Part shown: in pieces, positions 1 through 6,340 of the stretch | Layout of the letters: every line of letters starts with the position of its first letter | Position numbering within the stretch: position 1 is the first letter of the stretch | Assembly: GCA_937895465.1 (NCBI GenBank) | Contig: CALAYY010000056.1 | Span: forward strand, 1-12,226 | Reading direction: 5' to 3' | From: an uncultured Clostridia bacterium | Lineage (GTDB): Bacteria > Bacillota > Clostridia > Christensenellales > DUVY01 | Length of the DNA: 12,226 nt | Notes under the pieces: model-generated | Told to the model about the DNA's origin: nothing | The model's input: the letters and a program-made list of their open reading frames with translations, nothing else | The model's database searches: none | Program-made: the position numbers and the translations under genes

Positions 1-887
1 ATTCAAAATTTGCCTCGTCAAAAAGGCAATCCCCTCACTTTTCTCAGCGAGGCGAAATTGCCAAAGAATATACGGTTACTTTGGAGCTAAAGCTAATTGC
101 TGATGTAGGAATAATTGGCTATCCCAATGCAGGAAAATCAACCTTATTGTCAGTGATATCTCAGGCAAAGCCCAAAATTGCCAATTATCCGTTTACAACA
201 TTGTCACCGTCTTTGGGTGTGGTTAAATTTAATGTCTATGCCTTTGTTGCGGCGGATATCCCCGGTATTATCGAAGGTGCGGCACAAGGTGCAGGACTGG
301 GTCATAGATTTTTGAGACATATCGAAAGGACAAGGCTTTTGATTCATCTTGTGGATATTTCTGAGATTGAAGGCAGAAGCGCAATAGATGACTATAACAC
401 CGTTAACAAAGAATTATCAAGTTTTTTGGATAAGCTGGCTGAGTTACCTCAAGTTACTGTTTTGAACAAAGCAGATATCTTAGAGGATAAAAAAAAGGTA
501 GAGGATTTCAAACAAAATACCAATCTCAATGAAGTTGTCTTGATTTCAGCCGCTACAAGACAGGGGATAGACAAACTTTTGGGCGTTGTAACTGAAAAGT
601 TAAAGCAATTACCAGCTCCTGAGTTAGAACAAGAATCCGAAACAGAATTAGAAACAATTCAAGACAACACCTTTGAAGTTGAGATGTTAGAAGACGGCTT
701 TTATATGGTCAGTGGCAAAATGATAGATAATCTTGCACGCAATGTAGTATTGAGCGATCCTGATTCTTTGGCGTATTTTCAGCGGTCTTTAAACGAACTT
801 GGTATAAATAAAGCGCTAAGAAATAAAGGCATCAAAAACGGCGATACAGTCAGAATGCTTGATGCCGAATTTGAATGGTTTGATTAA
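1..887 (+). CDS. obg: GTPase Obg/CgtA, 5' end missing
   Basis: Ribosome-associated GTPase of the Obg family, which acts in 50S assembly and the stringent/stress response. The reading frame is open from base 3, so the gene runs off the left edge. Bases 3-80 encode the end of the glycine-rich Obg domain (KRQSP...FSQRGE, matching the usual 'RQAP..AQ.GE'). The G domain follows: G1 GYPNAGKS from 117, G2 Thr-Thr near 195-200, G3 DIPG from 255, G4 NKAD from 465, G5 SAA from 546. From about 675 to the stop comes an OCT domain (FEVEMLEDGFYMV...LRNKGIKNGDTV). All nucleotide-binding motifs are intact. The TTG at 81 could be read as a start, but it lies inside conserved Obg sequence and is not used. The gene converges with the minus-strand neighbour, leaving 2 bases between the stops and no visible terminator. 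Gene identity is very sure. Confidence 0.97.
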   Translation, partial: SKFASSKRQSPHFSQRGEIAKEYTVTLELKLIADVGIIGYPNAGKSTLLSVISQAKPKIANYPFTTLSPSLGVVKFNVYAFVAADIPGIIEGAAQGAGLGHRFLRHIERTRLLIHLVDISEIEGRSAIDDYNTVNKELSSFLDKLAELPQVTVLNKADILEDKKKVEDFKQNTNLNEVVLISAATRQGIDKLLGVVTEKLKQLPAPELEQESETELETIQDNTFEVEMLEDGFYMVSGKMIDNLARNVVLSDPDSLAYFQRSLNELGINKALRNKGIKNGDTVRMLDAEFEWFD

Positions 888-889
888 TA

Positions 890-1696
890 TTATATCAGTT
901 TTTCTTTTTCTCTGACAAATTCAAAATCTTTTAATGCTACAAGTGCCATAATCATCATAACAGTTGCAGCTATACGGTAATAAATAGAATACGCAACAAA
1001 AAAGCTAGAAAAGAGCAAAAGCAAAGACGAGAAAAAATACCCTTTTACACGCTTTCTTGACAATGCAATTGCACACAATTCTTTAAACTTAAATCTTTTT
1101 AGATTATTTTTGATTTTCAAATTAATTTCTGGATAAGCGTCATAATCCTTCATAAGTTCATACACTTTTTTATCGTCATATATTATTATATCCAGTCCCT
1201 CAATAGAAGCGGCAAAGCTGTATGCAAGCGTGTTTGCACCGTTACACAAAATCAAAATCTTTTTTGAGCCAAGATCTTTACCGTCTTTTATAATATCTAC
1301 AATATTGTTGGGGGCGAGCTTGCTTGTTCCGAACTTTATAAATATAAGCAGTTTATCCTCGCCCTTTTCAATAATTAGGCAATTTTTATCTACTCTTACA
1401 GCATGACGCTTAGAAAGCATCTTGTTGAAAAAGTCTATATTTTGGGTTGAAGTATTTAGGCATAATTGATTCATTATCTCTTCTTTTTTGGTTTTATCTG
1501 TTTGGGAAGATTTTCTTTTTAATTTTTTTCCAAAAACCACATCAAAGATAATAATCAGACTAACCATAATAACAGATGTGTAGATTATAGACAAAGTCAG
1601 ATTGTCATTATAATATTTTATCCATATAAATATTATAAGTGCTGCTAACGCTCTGGCAAAAACATAATCAAAGAACTTAGAAATTTTGTTAGTCAT
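890..1696 (-). CDS. four-helix membrane protein with degenerate restriction-endonuclease-like middle domain
   Basis: No family is recognised with certainty. The protein has 268 residues: two hydrophobic helices at the N-terminus (about 10-27 and 35-54), a soluble part (about 60-205), and two helices at the C-terminus (about 218-236 and 240-256). The soluble part has an alternating strand/helix pattern. A strand ending KLLIFIKFG (115-123) is followed by a helix, GSKKILILCN (143-152), a helix with A.SFA (158-163), LDIIIYDD (168-175) and a final helix. This order resembles Mrr-type nucleases ('QxK ... FT..A...A ... i.liDg..L..ll'). The QxK position, however, reads IxK, and no clear acidic metal ligands are seen, so it is probably not an active nuclease. 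The start at 1696 has AAAGGA seven bases upstream. The gene sits, on the opposite strand, between obg and nadD, which are usually close neighbours. Reality of the gene is sure; function is unknown. Confidence 0.85.
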   Translation of the reverse strand: MTNKISKFFDYVFARALAALIIFIWIKYYNDNLTLSIIYTSVIMVSLIIIFDVVFGKKLKRKSSQTDKTKKEEIMNQLCLNTSTQNIDFFNKMLSKRHAVRVDKNCLIIEKGEDKLLIFIKFGTSKLAPNNIVDIIKDGKDLGSKKILILCNGANTLAYSFAASIEGLDIIIYDDKKVYELMKDYDAYPEINLKIKNNLKRFKFKELCAIALSRKRVKGYFFSSLLLLFSSFFVAYSIYYRIAATVMMIMALVALKDFEFVREKEKLI

Positions 1697-1728
1697 ATAA
1701 ATATCCTTTCTGTGATTATTGACAAAAT

Positions 1729-1757
1729 TCTATAGATTAAACAATATACCTTTTCAA
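1729..1757 (-). promoter_or_regulatory. predicted promoter of the minus-strand membrane protein
   Basis: Read on the minus strand, TTGAAA (1757-1752) and TATAGA (1734-1729) are separated by 17 bases. Transcription would begin near 1722, giving a leader of about 25 bases that includes the AAAGGA ribosome binding site. The -35 overlaps the -35 proposed for nadD on the other strand. Prediction from consensus only. Confidence 0.4.
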
Positions 1758-1779
1758 AATCAAAATAAAATAGTATAAT
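1751..1779 (+). promoter_or_regulatory. predicted nadD-operon promoter, near-leaderless
   Basis: TTTTCA (1751-1756), 17 bases, then a perfect TATAAT (1774-1779). The nadD ATG begins only 8 bases after the -10, where transcription itself is expected to start. No Shine-Dalgarno sequence precedes the ATG. The transcript is therefore likely leaderless or nearly so. Confidence 0.5.
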
Positions 1780-1787
1780 AAAAACAA

Positions 1788-2945
1788 ATGAGGCTTATAA
1801 TTTTTGGCGGGACATTTGATCCTCCCCACAACGCACATACTGAAATTCTCAATTCTATCAAACTGTTAAAAAATGACAGGGTAATTGTTTTACCTAATTT
1901 TATACCGCCGCACAAAGACGCTCAAGCAACTTCACAAGACAGACTTAATATGTGCAAACTGGCGTTTAACCGATATGAAGTCAGTGATTATGAAATAGAA
2001 AAAGGCGGACAAAGTTACACATATAAAACTCTTCAATATTTTAAAGAGCTTTATTCTTTGGACAAGTACAGTCTTATATATATCATCGGTGCAGACAGCA
2101 TGAAAGACTTAAAGAATTGGGGACAACCTCATCTGCTTGCCGACCTTGCCACATATTATATAATAAAAAGACCTCATTATGATAATGTAGAACAGGATAT
2201 ACAAGAGTTTAAAGACCTTTACGGCGGCAATTTTGTTTTGTCAGATTTTATAGGACAAGATATTTCATCAACAGAAATTAGGCTAAAAAATGCTTTTGGT
2301 GCTATAGATGATTTGGTGCCAGAAAATGTGGCACAATATATAAGCGAAAAGGATTTATATAAAAGATATAAAGCTATTACCGCAATGTATTCTAAGCTGG
2401 AATTACCCAAAAAAAGAATAGACCATATTTTGTCAGTCGCTTTAACTGCTTTGAAGCTGGGATATATATATAAGGTAAATTCAGAAAATATTATATTAGC
2501 TGCTCTGATTCATGATATCGGTAAAAGTCTTAATCTAAAAAAAGCTTATAATCTTGGGCTTGCTATCTCACATGAAACCATAGAATTGCCTGCGGTTTGC
2601 AGACATGCCGATTTTGGAGCAGAGATTGCTCGAAGATTTTTTGAGATTAATGATGAAGATATTTTGAATGCCATAAAATACCACACTACCGGCAGAGCAA
2701 ATATGTCAAAATTGGAAAAAATAATATTTTTGGCGGATTATATAGAGCCTGCACGCAAAACTCCTAAGCTAGAGCCTATAATACAAACGGCTCAATATGA
2801 TCTGGATAAAGCGGTTGAGATGACTTTGAAAAAAACTATGGATTATCTATTGGATAAAAATTTTGAAATTACTCCCGCCATGAAAAATGCTTATGAATTT
2901 TACAAAAAGGAGAACGCAAGTGGAACCAAAAGAACTAGCACTTAA
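1788..2945 (+). CDS. nadD: NadD–YqeK fusion: nicotinate-nucleotide adenylyltransferase plus HD-domain Ap4A hydrolase
   Basis: Bifunctional protein of 385 residues. Residues 1 to about 192 are NadD, which adenylates nicotinate mononucleotide in NAD synthesis. It shows the nucleotidyltransferase motif GGTFDPPH (7-14), PPHK (40-43), GADSM (101-105) and ISSTEIR (159-165). Residues from about 205 to the end are a YqeK-type HD hydrolase, a family known to cleave diadenosine tetraphosphate symmetrically. It shows H213 (IDHILSV), the HD pair H242-D243 in IHDIGK, H273 (RHADFGAE), H299 and D317 in LADYIEP, so all expected metal ligands are present. In most Bacillota these are two adjacent genes; here one frame is open across both with a short linker. 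The gene heads an operon and overlaps rsfS by 26 bases. The start follows from the conserved MRLIIFGGTFDPPH N-terminus; no ribosome binding site is visible. Confidence 0.95.
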   Translation: MRLIIFGGTFDPPHNAHTEILNSIKLLKNDRVIVLPNFIPPHKDAQATSQDRLNMCKLAFNRYEVSDYEIEKGGQSYTYKTLQYFKELYSLDKYSLIYIIGADSMKDLKNWGQPHLLADLATYYIIKRPHYDNVEQDIQEFKDLYGGNFVLSDFIGQDISSTEIRLKNAFGAIDDLVPENVAQYISEKDLYKRYKAITAMYSKLELPKKRIDHILSVALTALKLGYIYKVNSENIILAALIHDIGKSLNLKKAYNLGLAISHETIELPAVCRHADFGAEIARRFFEINDEDILNAIKYHTTGRANMSKLEKIIFLADYIEPARKTPKLEPIIQTAQYDLDKAVEMTLKKTMDYLLDKNFEITPAMKNAYEFYKKENASGTKRTST

Positions 2946-3270
2946 AATCTGCAAAATCTTAAGTGACAAAAAAGCAAAAGATATTACTATGATTGATGTT
3001 AACCGTATGACAATTATTGCTGACTATTTTGTTATAGTTTCAGCGTCGTCTAACACCGCTGTCAAAGCTTTGGCGCAAGAGCTAGAATATCAAATGAGTG
3101 AAAAATACAACCGTAACCCGACAAGAAGTGAAGGCATGCAAGAAGGCAGATGGGTGGCTATGGACTTTAGCGAAGTAATTGTGCATATTTTTTATGAGGA
3201 AACCAGAAAATTTTATCAGCTTGAAAGACTTTGGACTGACGGCGAAAATGTCACTGTTTTTCAGGATTAA
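2920..3270 (+). CDS. rsfS: ribosomal silencing factor RsfS
   Basis: RsfS (Iojap/YbeB family) binds ribosomal protein uL14 on the 50S subunit and blocks subunit joining when nutrients are scarce. The conserved core is present: ADYFVIVSASSNTAVKALA, then EG...GRWVAMDFSEVIVHIF and FYQLERLW, the family hallmark 'W.llDygdvvVHiF...R.fY.LE.LW'. The GTG at 2920 is chosen because AGGAG (2908-2912) lies seven bases before it, and it gives 116 residues, the usual family length. An in-frame ATG at 2887 would add eleven non-conserved residues and has no ribosome binding site. The start overlaps the end of nadD–yqeK by 26 bases, which implies translational coupling. The order nadD, yqeK, rsfS is typical of Bacillota. 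Confidence 0.95.
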   Translation: MEPKELALKICKILSDKKAKDITMIDVNRMTIIADYFVIVSASSNTAVKALAQELEYQMSEKYNRNPTRSEGMQEGRWVAMDFSEVIVHIFYEETRKFYQLERLWTDGENVTVFQD

Positions 3271-3282
3271 AGGGATTAACTA

Positions 3283-4203
3283 ATGACTTGGGAAATAAAC
3301 ATAATTAAGGCATTGCAGACGATGTCTAACAGCTTTTTTGATGCGATTTTTTTGGGTATAACCAAATTTGGAGAAGAAATAGCCTTTATTGCTGTAATGG
3401 TAATATTGCTCTGGTGCTATGACAAAAGATTTGCATTATTAATGGGACTTAATTTTCTTGCGGCAGCATTGACTGTAAACATTTTGAAAAATGTTATAAA
3501 AAGACCCAGACCTTTTATTGGTGACAATTCGCTTTCTATAGGCGAACAAACACACGGATATTCATTTCCTAGCGGACACACACAAACAGCGGCTTCTATT
3601 TATACTACATTAGCTATTCATTTTGGACTGCGAAAAAAACGAATATGGTTTTGTGTTCTGATGTTTCTGATTATTGTTTTGGTAGGGCTTTCTAGAATGT
3701 ATCTGGGTCAGCATTATCTGACTGATGTTTTGATAGGCTTTGTAATAGGAACTGTTGTGTCAGTAGCGACATATTATATTTTCTCTTTGATAAAAGATAA
3801 AGAAGAATATTGGGCATTATTGATAATACCTGTTGCTATAGTTGCTATGGCTATTTTTCATGGCGAGCCTGCACACAAAGACTTTTTTGTGGCGGGAGGT
3901 GTTTCCATTTCGGTAGCTTTGGGATACTTTGTTGAAAAAAAGTATATAAAATATAATGTCCGTCAAGAATTATGGTGGGTGCAGATAATAAAAGTAATAT
4001 TTGGTGCTGCAATCGCCTTGCTTATAAAAGAGGGCTTGAAGCCGCTGTTTGATATATGGGGTGTGGATTTATTCTTAGGCACTTTTATAAGATATTTTTT
4101 GGTAGGAATCTGGTGCAGTTTGGGGGCAATGGCTGTTTTCAAATATGGACTTGGTGCAATCAAAAATTCTATCAATCAAAAAAAGCAAGCTGCAAACAAC
4201 TAA
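3283..4203 (+). CDS. PAP2-family membrane phosphatase
   Basis: Integral membrane phosphatase of the PAP2 (type 2 phosphatidic acid phosphatase) superfamily. Members dephosphorylate lipid phosphates such as phosphatidate, undecaprenyl pyrophosphate or PG-phosphate; the substrate here cannot be told. All three signature motifs are present: K69-x6-R76-P77, PSGH (96-99, with H99 as acid/base) and SR-x5-H-x3-D (S137, R138, H144 nucleophile, D148). The PAP2 core fills about residues 1-170. A second half of some 130 residues adds roughly four further hydrophobic segments and is not needed for the PAP2 fold. AGGGA (3271-3275) lies seven bases before the ATG. Twelve bases separate the gene from rsfS, so it is probably the third gene of the nadD operon. 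Family assignment is sure, substrate is not. Confidence 0.92.
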   Translation: MTWEINIIKALQTMSNSFFDAIFLGITKFGEEIAFIAVMVILLWCYDKRFALLMGLNFLAAALTVNILKNVIKRPRPFIGDNSLSIGEQTHGYSFPSGHTQTAASIYTTLAIHFGLRKKRIWFCVLMFLIIVLVGLSRMYLGQHYLTDVLIGFVIGTVVSVATYYIFSLIKDKEEYWALLIIPVAIVAMAIFHGEPAHKDFFVAGGVSISVALGYFVEKKYIKYNVRQELWWVQIIKVIFGAAIALLIKEGLKPLFDIWGVDLFLGTFIRYFLVGIWCSLGAMAVFKYGLGAIKNSINQKKQAANN

Positions 4204-4229
4204 ATATTAATTCAATTTAAAATAAGGCA

Positions 4230-4258
4230 TTGTCATATCTTTCTGATAGGTATATAAT
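4230..4258 (+). promoter_or_regulatory. predicted deoC promoter
   Basis: TTGTCA (4230-4235), 17 bases, then TATAAT (4253-4258), a near-consensus vegetative promoter. Transcription would start near 4265, leaving a leader of about 75 bases before the deoC ATG. Two overlapping TATAAT strings at 4306-4316 are closer to the gene but lack a good -35. The leader holds a short GGCTT (4299-4303)/AAGCC (4319-4323) pairing just ahead of the ribosome binding site. Confidence 0.55.
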
Positions 4259-4340
4259 AAGCTAAATATTTTTGAGTTAAAAATGTGATATGAAATAGGG
4301 CTTAATATAATATAATAAAGCCATAAGGAGAATTTTTTTT

Positions 4341-5240
4341 ATGATAGATTATACCAAAAGCAGAGAAGTAGTAGAAATAATTGATTCTACGTTATTACGC
4401 TCTGATGTATTAGACAAAGATATTGAACAACTTTGCAGCGATGCCAAAGAATATGAGTTTGCGGCTGTTATTGTCAACCCATTGCACGTGAAAAAGGCAA
4501 GAAAGATGTTGCGAGGAACACCTGTAAAGGTAGGCACAGTAGTTGCATTTCCTTTGGGTGAAGAATTTACAAGCGTCAAAGTCATGCAAATAAAAAAGGC
4601 ATTAAAAGCAGGTGCACAAGATATCGATGTGGTAGCACCTATTTCACAGATAAAACAGGGTAATTGGGAATATATCTTTAAAGAGATAAAAAAGATAAAA
4701 AGAGCATCACGCCGCAGAACAGTAAAGATGATAATTGAGACAGGTCTGTTAACTAATGAAGAAGTAATCAAAGTCAGTGAAGTTTGTGTTCAAGCAGGTG
4801 TCAGATTTATAAAAACATGTACAGGTTATAACGGCACTGCTCAAGAAGAATCAATAAAATTGATTTTACGCACAATTAAGGCTAAACAAAGAAGTGAAAG
4901 CGCATTAGGAATAGATAAGGACCAAAACACTATTGAGGTCAAGGCAAGCGGCGGTATAAAAACACTTGAACAGGCTTTGGAGTTTTATAATCTGGGCGTA
5001 AAAAGAATTGGGACTTCAAGCGCATTAGAAATTGCCAAGCAAGCTAAGCTATATTACGGCGATGAGCCGAAAGACTTAATAAAACCTCACGAAGAAAATG
5101 TTTTGAAAGACGATAGCCTTGTTCAAGATATTGAACAGGAAATAGAAGAGATCATAGAACAAAAAGAGGTTGAATCAGAAGAAATTCTTAAAGAAGAACC
5201 AGTCGAAAATGACGAAGAAAAGAATTCTATAGAAGAATAA
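4341..5240 (+). CDS. deoC: deoxyribose-phosphate aldolase with acidic C-terminal tail
   Basis: Class I aldolase that splits 2-deoxyribose 5-phosphate into glyceraldehyde 3-phosphate and acetaldehyde in deoxynucleoside breakdown. The family pattern runs through residues 15-245: DSTLL (15-19), VNPLHVKKA (45-53), FPLGE (70-74), GAQDIDVV (91-98), IIETGLL (131-137), FIKTCTGYNG (156-165), EVKASGGIKT (199-208) and RIGTSSA (222-228). By alignment, K158 is the Schiff-base lysine, K201 the second active-site lysine and D96 the proton-relay aspartate, so the enzyme should be active. Residues from about 249 to 299 form a Glu-rich, low-complexity tail absent from ordinary DeoC, which is about 220-260 residues long. 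AGGAG (4326-4330) lies ten bases before the ATG across a T-run. No other deoxynucleoside genes are next to it; it appears to be a single-gene unit. Confidence 0.93.
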   Translation: MIDYTKSREVVEIIDSTLLRSDVLDKDIEQLCSDAKEYEFAAVIVNPLHVKKARKMLRGTPVKVGTVVAFPLGEEFTSVKVMQIKKALKAGAQDIDVVAPISQIKQGNWEYIFKEIKKIKRASRRRTVKMIIETGLLTNEEVIKVSEVCVQAGVRFIKTCTGYNGTAQEESIKLILRTIKAKQRSESALGIDKDQNTIEVKASGGIKTLEQALEFYNLGVKRIGTSSALEIAKQAKLYYGDEPKDLIKPHEENVLKDDSLVQDIEQEIEEIIEQKEVESEEILKEEPVENDEEKNSIEE

Positions 5241-5257
5241 AATGTATATGTAACTAT

Positions 5258-5286
5258 TTGCATATATACCGAATATATGTTATCAT
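5258..5286 (+). promoter_or_regulatory. predicted promoter of the riboswitch–ribU unit
   Basis: TTGCAT (5258-5263), 17 bases, then TATCAT (5281-5286). Transcription would begin near 5293, about ten bases before the first strand of the FMN riboswitch, a fitting distance. Consensus-based prediction. Confidence 0.5.
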
Positions 5287-5303
5287 ATTAAAAAATATAT
5301 GTG

Positions 5304-5419
5304 TCTTCAGGGCGGGGTGTAAATCCCCACCGGCGGTAAAGTCCGCAACAACAATCTTACAAGATTGTTCTGAACAGGTGAAACTCCTGTACCGACGGTA
5401 TAGTCCGGATGAGAGAAGA
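5304..5419 (+). ncRNA. FMN riboswitch (RFN element)
   Basis: Cis-acting RNA that binds flavin mononucleotide. The closing stem P1 is TCTTC (5304-5308) with GAAGA (5415-5419). Conserved blocks follow in the usual order: AGGGCGGGGTG, CCCCACCGGCGGT, AGTCCGC, a variable arm (AACAATCTT 5350-5358 with AAGATTGTT 5361-5369), GAACAGGTGAAACTCCTG and CCGACGGTATAGTCCGGATG. This matches the RFN consensus very closely. It stands in front of a riboflavin transporter gene and is followed by an intrinsic terminator, so high FMN should stop transcription before ribU. Confidence 0.97.
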
Positions 5420-5446
5420 ACCGTTTAATTAATATGATTAATGGCG

Positions 5447-5473
5447 CCCTATTCTTTTTGAATAGGGATTTTT
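5447..5473 (+). terminator. riboswitch-controlled intrinsic terminator
   Basis: CCCTATTC (5447-5454), loop of five T, GAATAGGG (5460-5467), then ATTTTT. It lies between the FMN riboswitch and the ribU ribosome binding site. The bases CGCCCT (5445-5450), which include the start of the terminator stem, can instead pair with AGGGCG (5309-5314) in the 5' part of the riboswitch. That offers a plausible antiterminator when FMN is not bound (inference). Confidence 0.85.
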
Positions 5474-5510
5474 CTTTTAAAGACCTATTGAAGACATAAA
5501 GGAGTTTTTT

Positions 5511-6278
5511 ATGTCATCAGAAGTTTTAAGGTGTTCTAATTGTGGGGCGTTATTAGATAACGAACAAAGTACTTGCAGTTATTGTAATGCACATACAATA
5601 GCCGCTGAGAAAAAAGAAAATCAAAATCCAAATAATCTAGCAACAAAAAAACCCAAAAACAAGTTTTTCAACACTTACAATATAGTCATTATAGCTATAA
5701 TGACTGCTCTTAGCCTGATATTGTCAGAATTTCCTAAGATTCCAATCTTTTTTTTGGATATAGATTTTTCTGATGTGCCTATAATATTTTCTGCTTTTTA
5801 TATACATCCCTTAACGGCTGTCTTTATATCATTAGTTAAAAACGCAGTAGGACTTACCACAAGCTCTACAATGTTTGTAGGTGAATTATCCAACTTCTTA
5901 TTATCTTGCATTTACAGTTTGACAGCTTCATGTATGTTTATGAAAAGCCGCAATAAGCCTAAGACAGTTATCTCTAGCCTGATTGCAATAATTGCGGTAA
6001 CAGTTGGGGCAATGTGCAGCAATTATTTTATGATGCTGCCGTTGTATATTAATCTGTATGGATTGGGAGCTTTGCAGGGGCTTAGCAAGTCAGCTTTTAT
6101 ATTTACAGTAATTCTACCTTTTAACCTTGCCAAGTTCGGTCTTCAAACGGGAGTCTTTTTGGCTTTGTATTTTTCATTATACAAAGTGCTGTACAGACTT
6201 AAACCTGTATACCTAAAAGAGCAGAACATCGAAAAAAAAGATAAAACTTGTTCGGCACAAAGCAATATAAAAGTATAA
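5511..6278 (+). CDS. ribU: riboflavin ECF transporter S component RibU with N-terminal zinc ribbon
   Basis: Membrane substrate-binding (S) subunit of an energy-coupling-factor transporter for riboflavin; it works with the shared EcfA/A'/T module, which is not in this window. The RibU core starts near residue 52 with about six hydrophobic segments and the family motifs DFSDVP (85-90), LVKN (108-111) and GELSNF (124-129). The FMN riboswitch directly upstream fixes the substrate as a flavin. Unusually, the first about 30 residues form a CSNC...CSYC ribbon (C8, C11, C22, C25), probably binding zinc, followed by a Lys/Asn-rich linker (31-51) before the first helix. AAAGGAG (5498-5504) lies six bases before the ATG, and the ribbon begins seven residues in, so it is truly part of the translated protein. 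Residues 230-255 form a charged cytoplasmic tail. Confidence 0.94.
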   Translation: MSSEVLRCSNCGALLDNEQSTCSYCNAHTIAAEKKENQNPNNLATKKPKNKFFNTYNIVIIAIMTALSLILSEFPKIPIFFLDIDFSDVPIIFSAFYIHPLTAVFISLVKNAVGLTTSSTMFVGELSNFLLSCIYSLTASCMFMKSRNKPKTVISSLIAIIAVTVGAMCSNYFMMLPLYINLYGLGALQGLSKSAFIFTVILPFNLAKFGLQTGVFLALYFSLYKVLYRLKPVYLKEQNIEKKDKTCSAQSNIKV

Positions 6279-6301
6279 GAAATATATGATTAAAACAAAA
6301 A

Positions 6302-6323
6302 AGGTCTGTTTTTTAACAGACCT
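6302..6323. terminator. bidirectional intrinsic terminator
   Basis: AGGTCTGTT (6302-6310), TTTT loop, AACAGACCT (6315-6323): a perfect nine-base-pair hairpin. An A-run precedes it and AATTTTTT follows, so it can end transcripts from both sides. It closes ribU on the plus strand and the ABC exporter on the minus strand, whose stop is at 6341. Confidence 0.9.
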
Positions 6324-6340
6324 AATTTTTTATAACGGTT

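Noticed and set aside
81..83. TTG as the start of a complete Obg-like gene
   Set aside because: The frame is open back to base 3 and encodes conserved Obg-domain sequence, so the gene is simply cut by the window edge.
2887..2919. ATG at 2887 as the rsfS start
   Set aside because: It lacks a ribosome binding site and adds non-family residues; GTG at 2920 has AGGAG at ideal spacing.
4349..4771. 140-residue open frame on the minus strand inside deoC
   Set aside because: It is a shadow of the conserved aldolase frame, with no start signal or family resemblance.
5243..5268. Inverted repeat TATATG...CATATA after deoC as a terminator
   Set aside because: The stem is short and AT-only, with no T-run; it overlaps the proposed ribU promoter and is probably chance.
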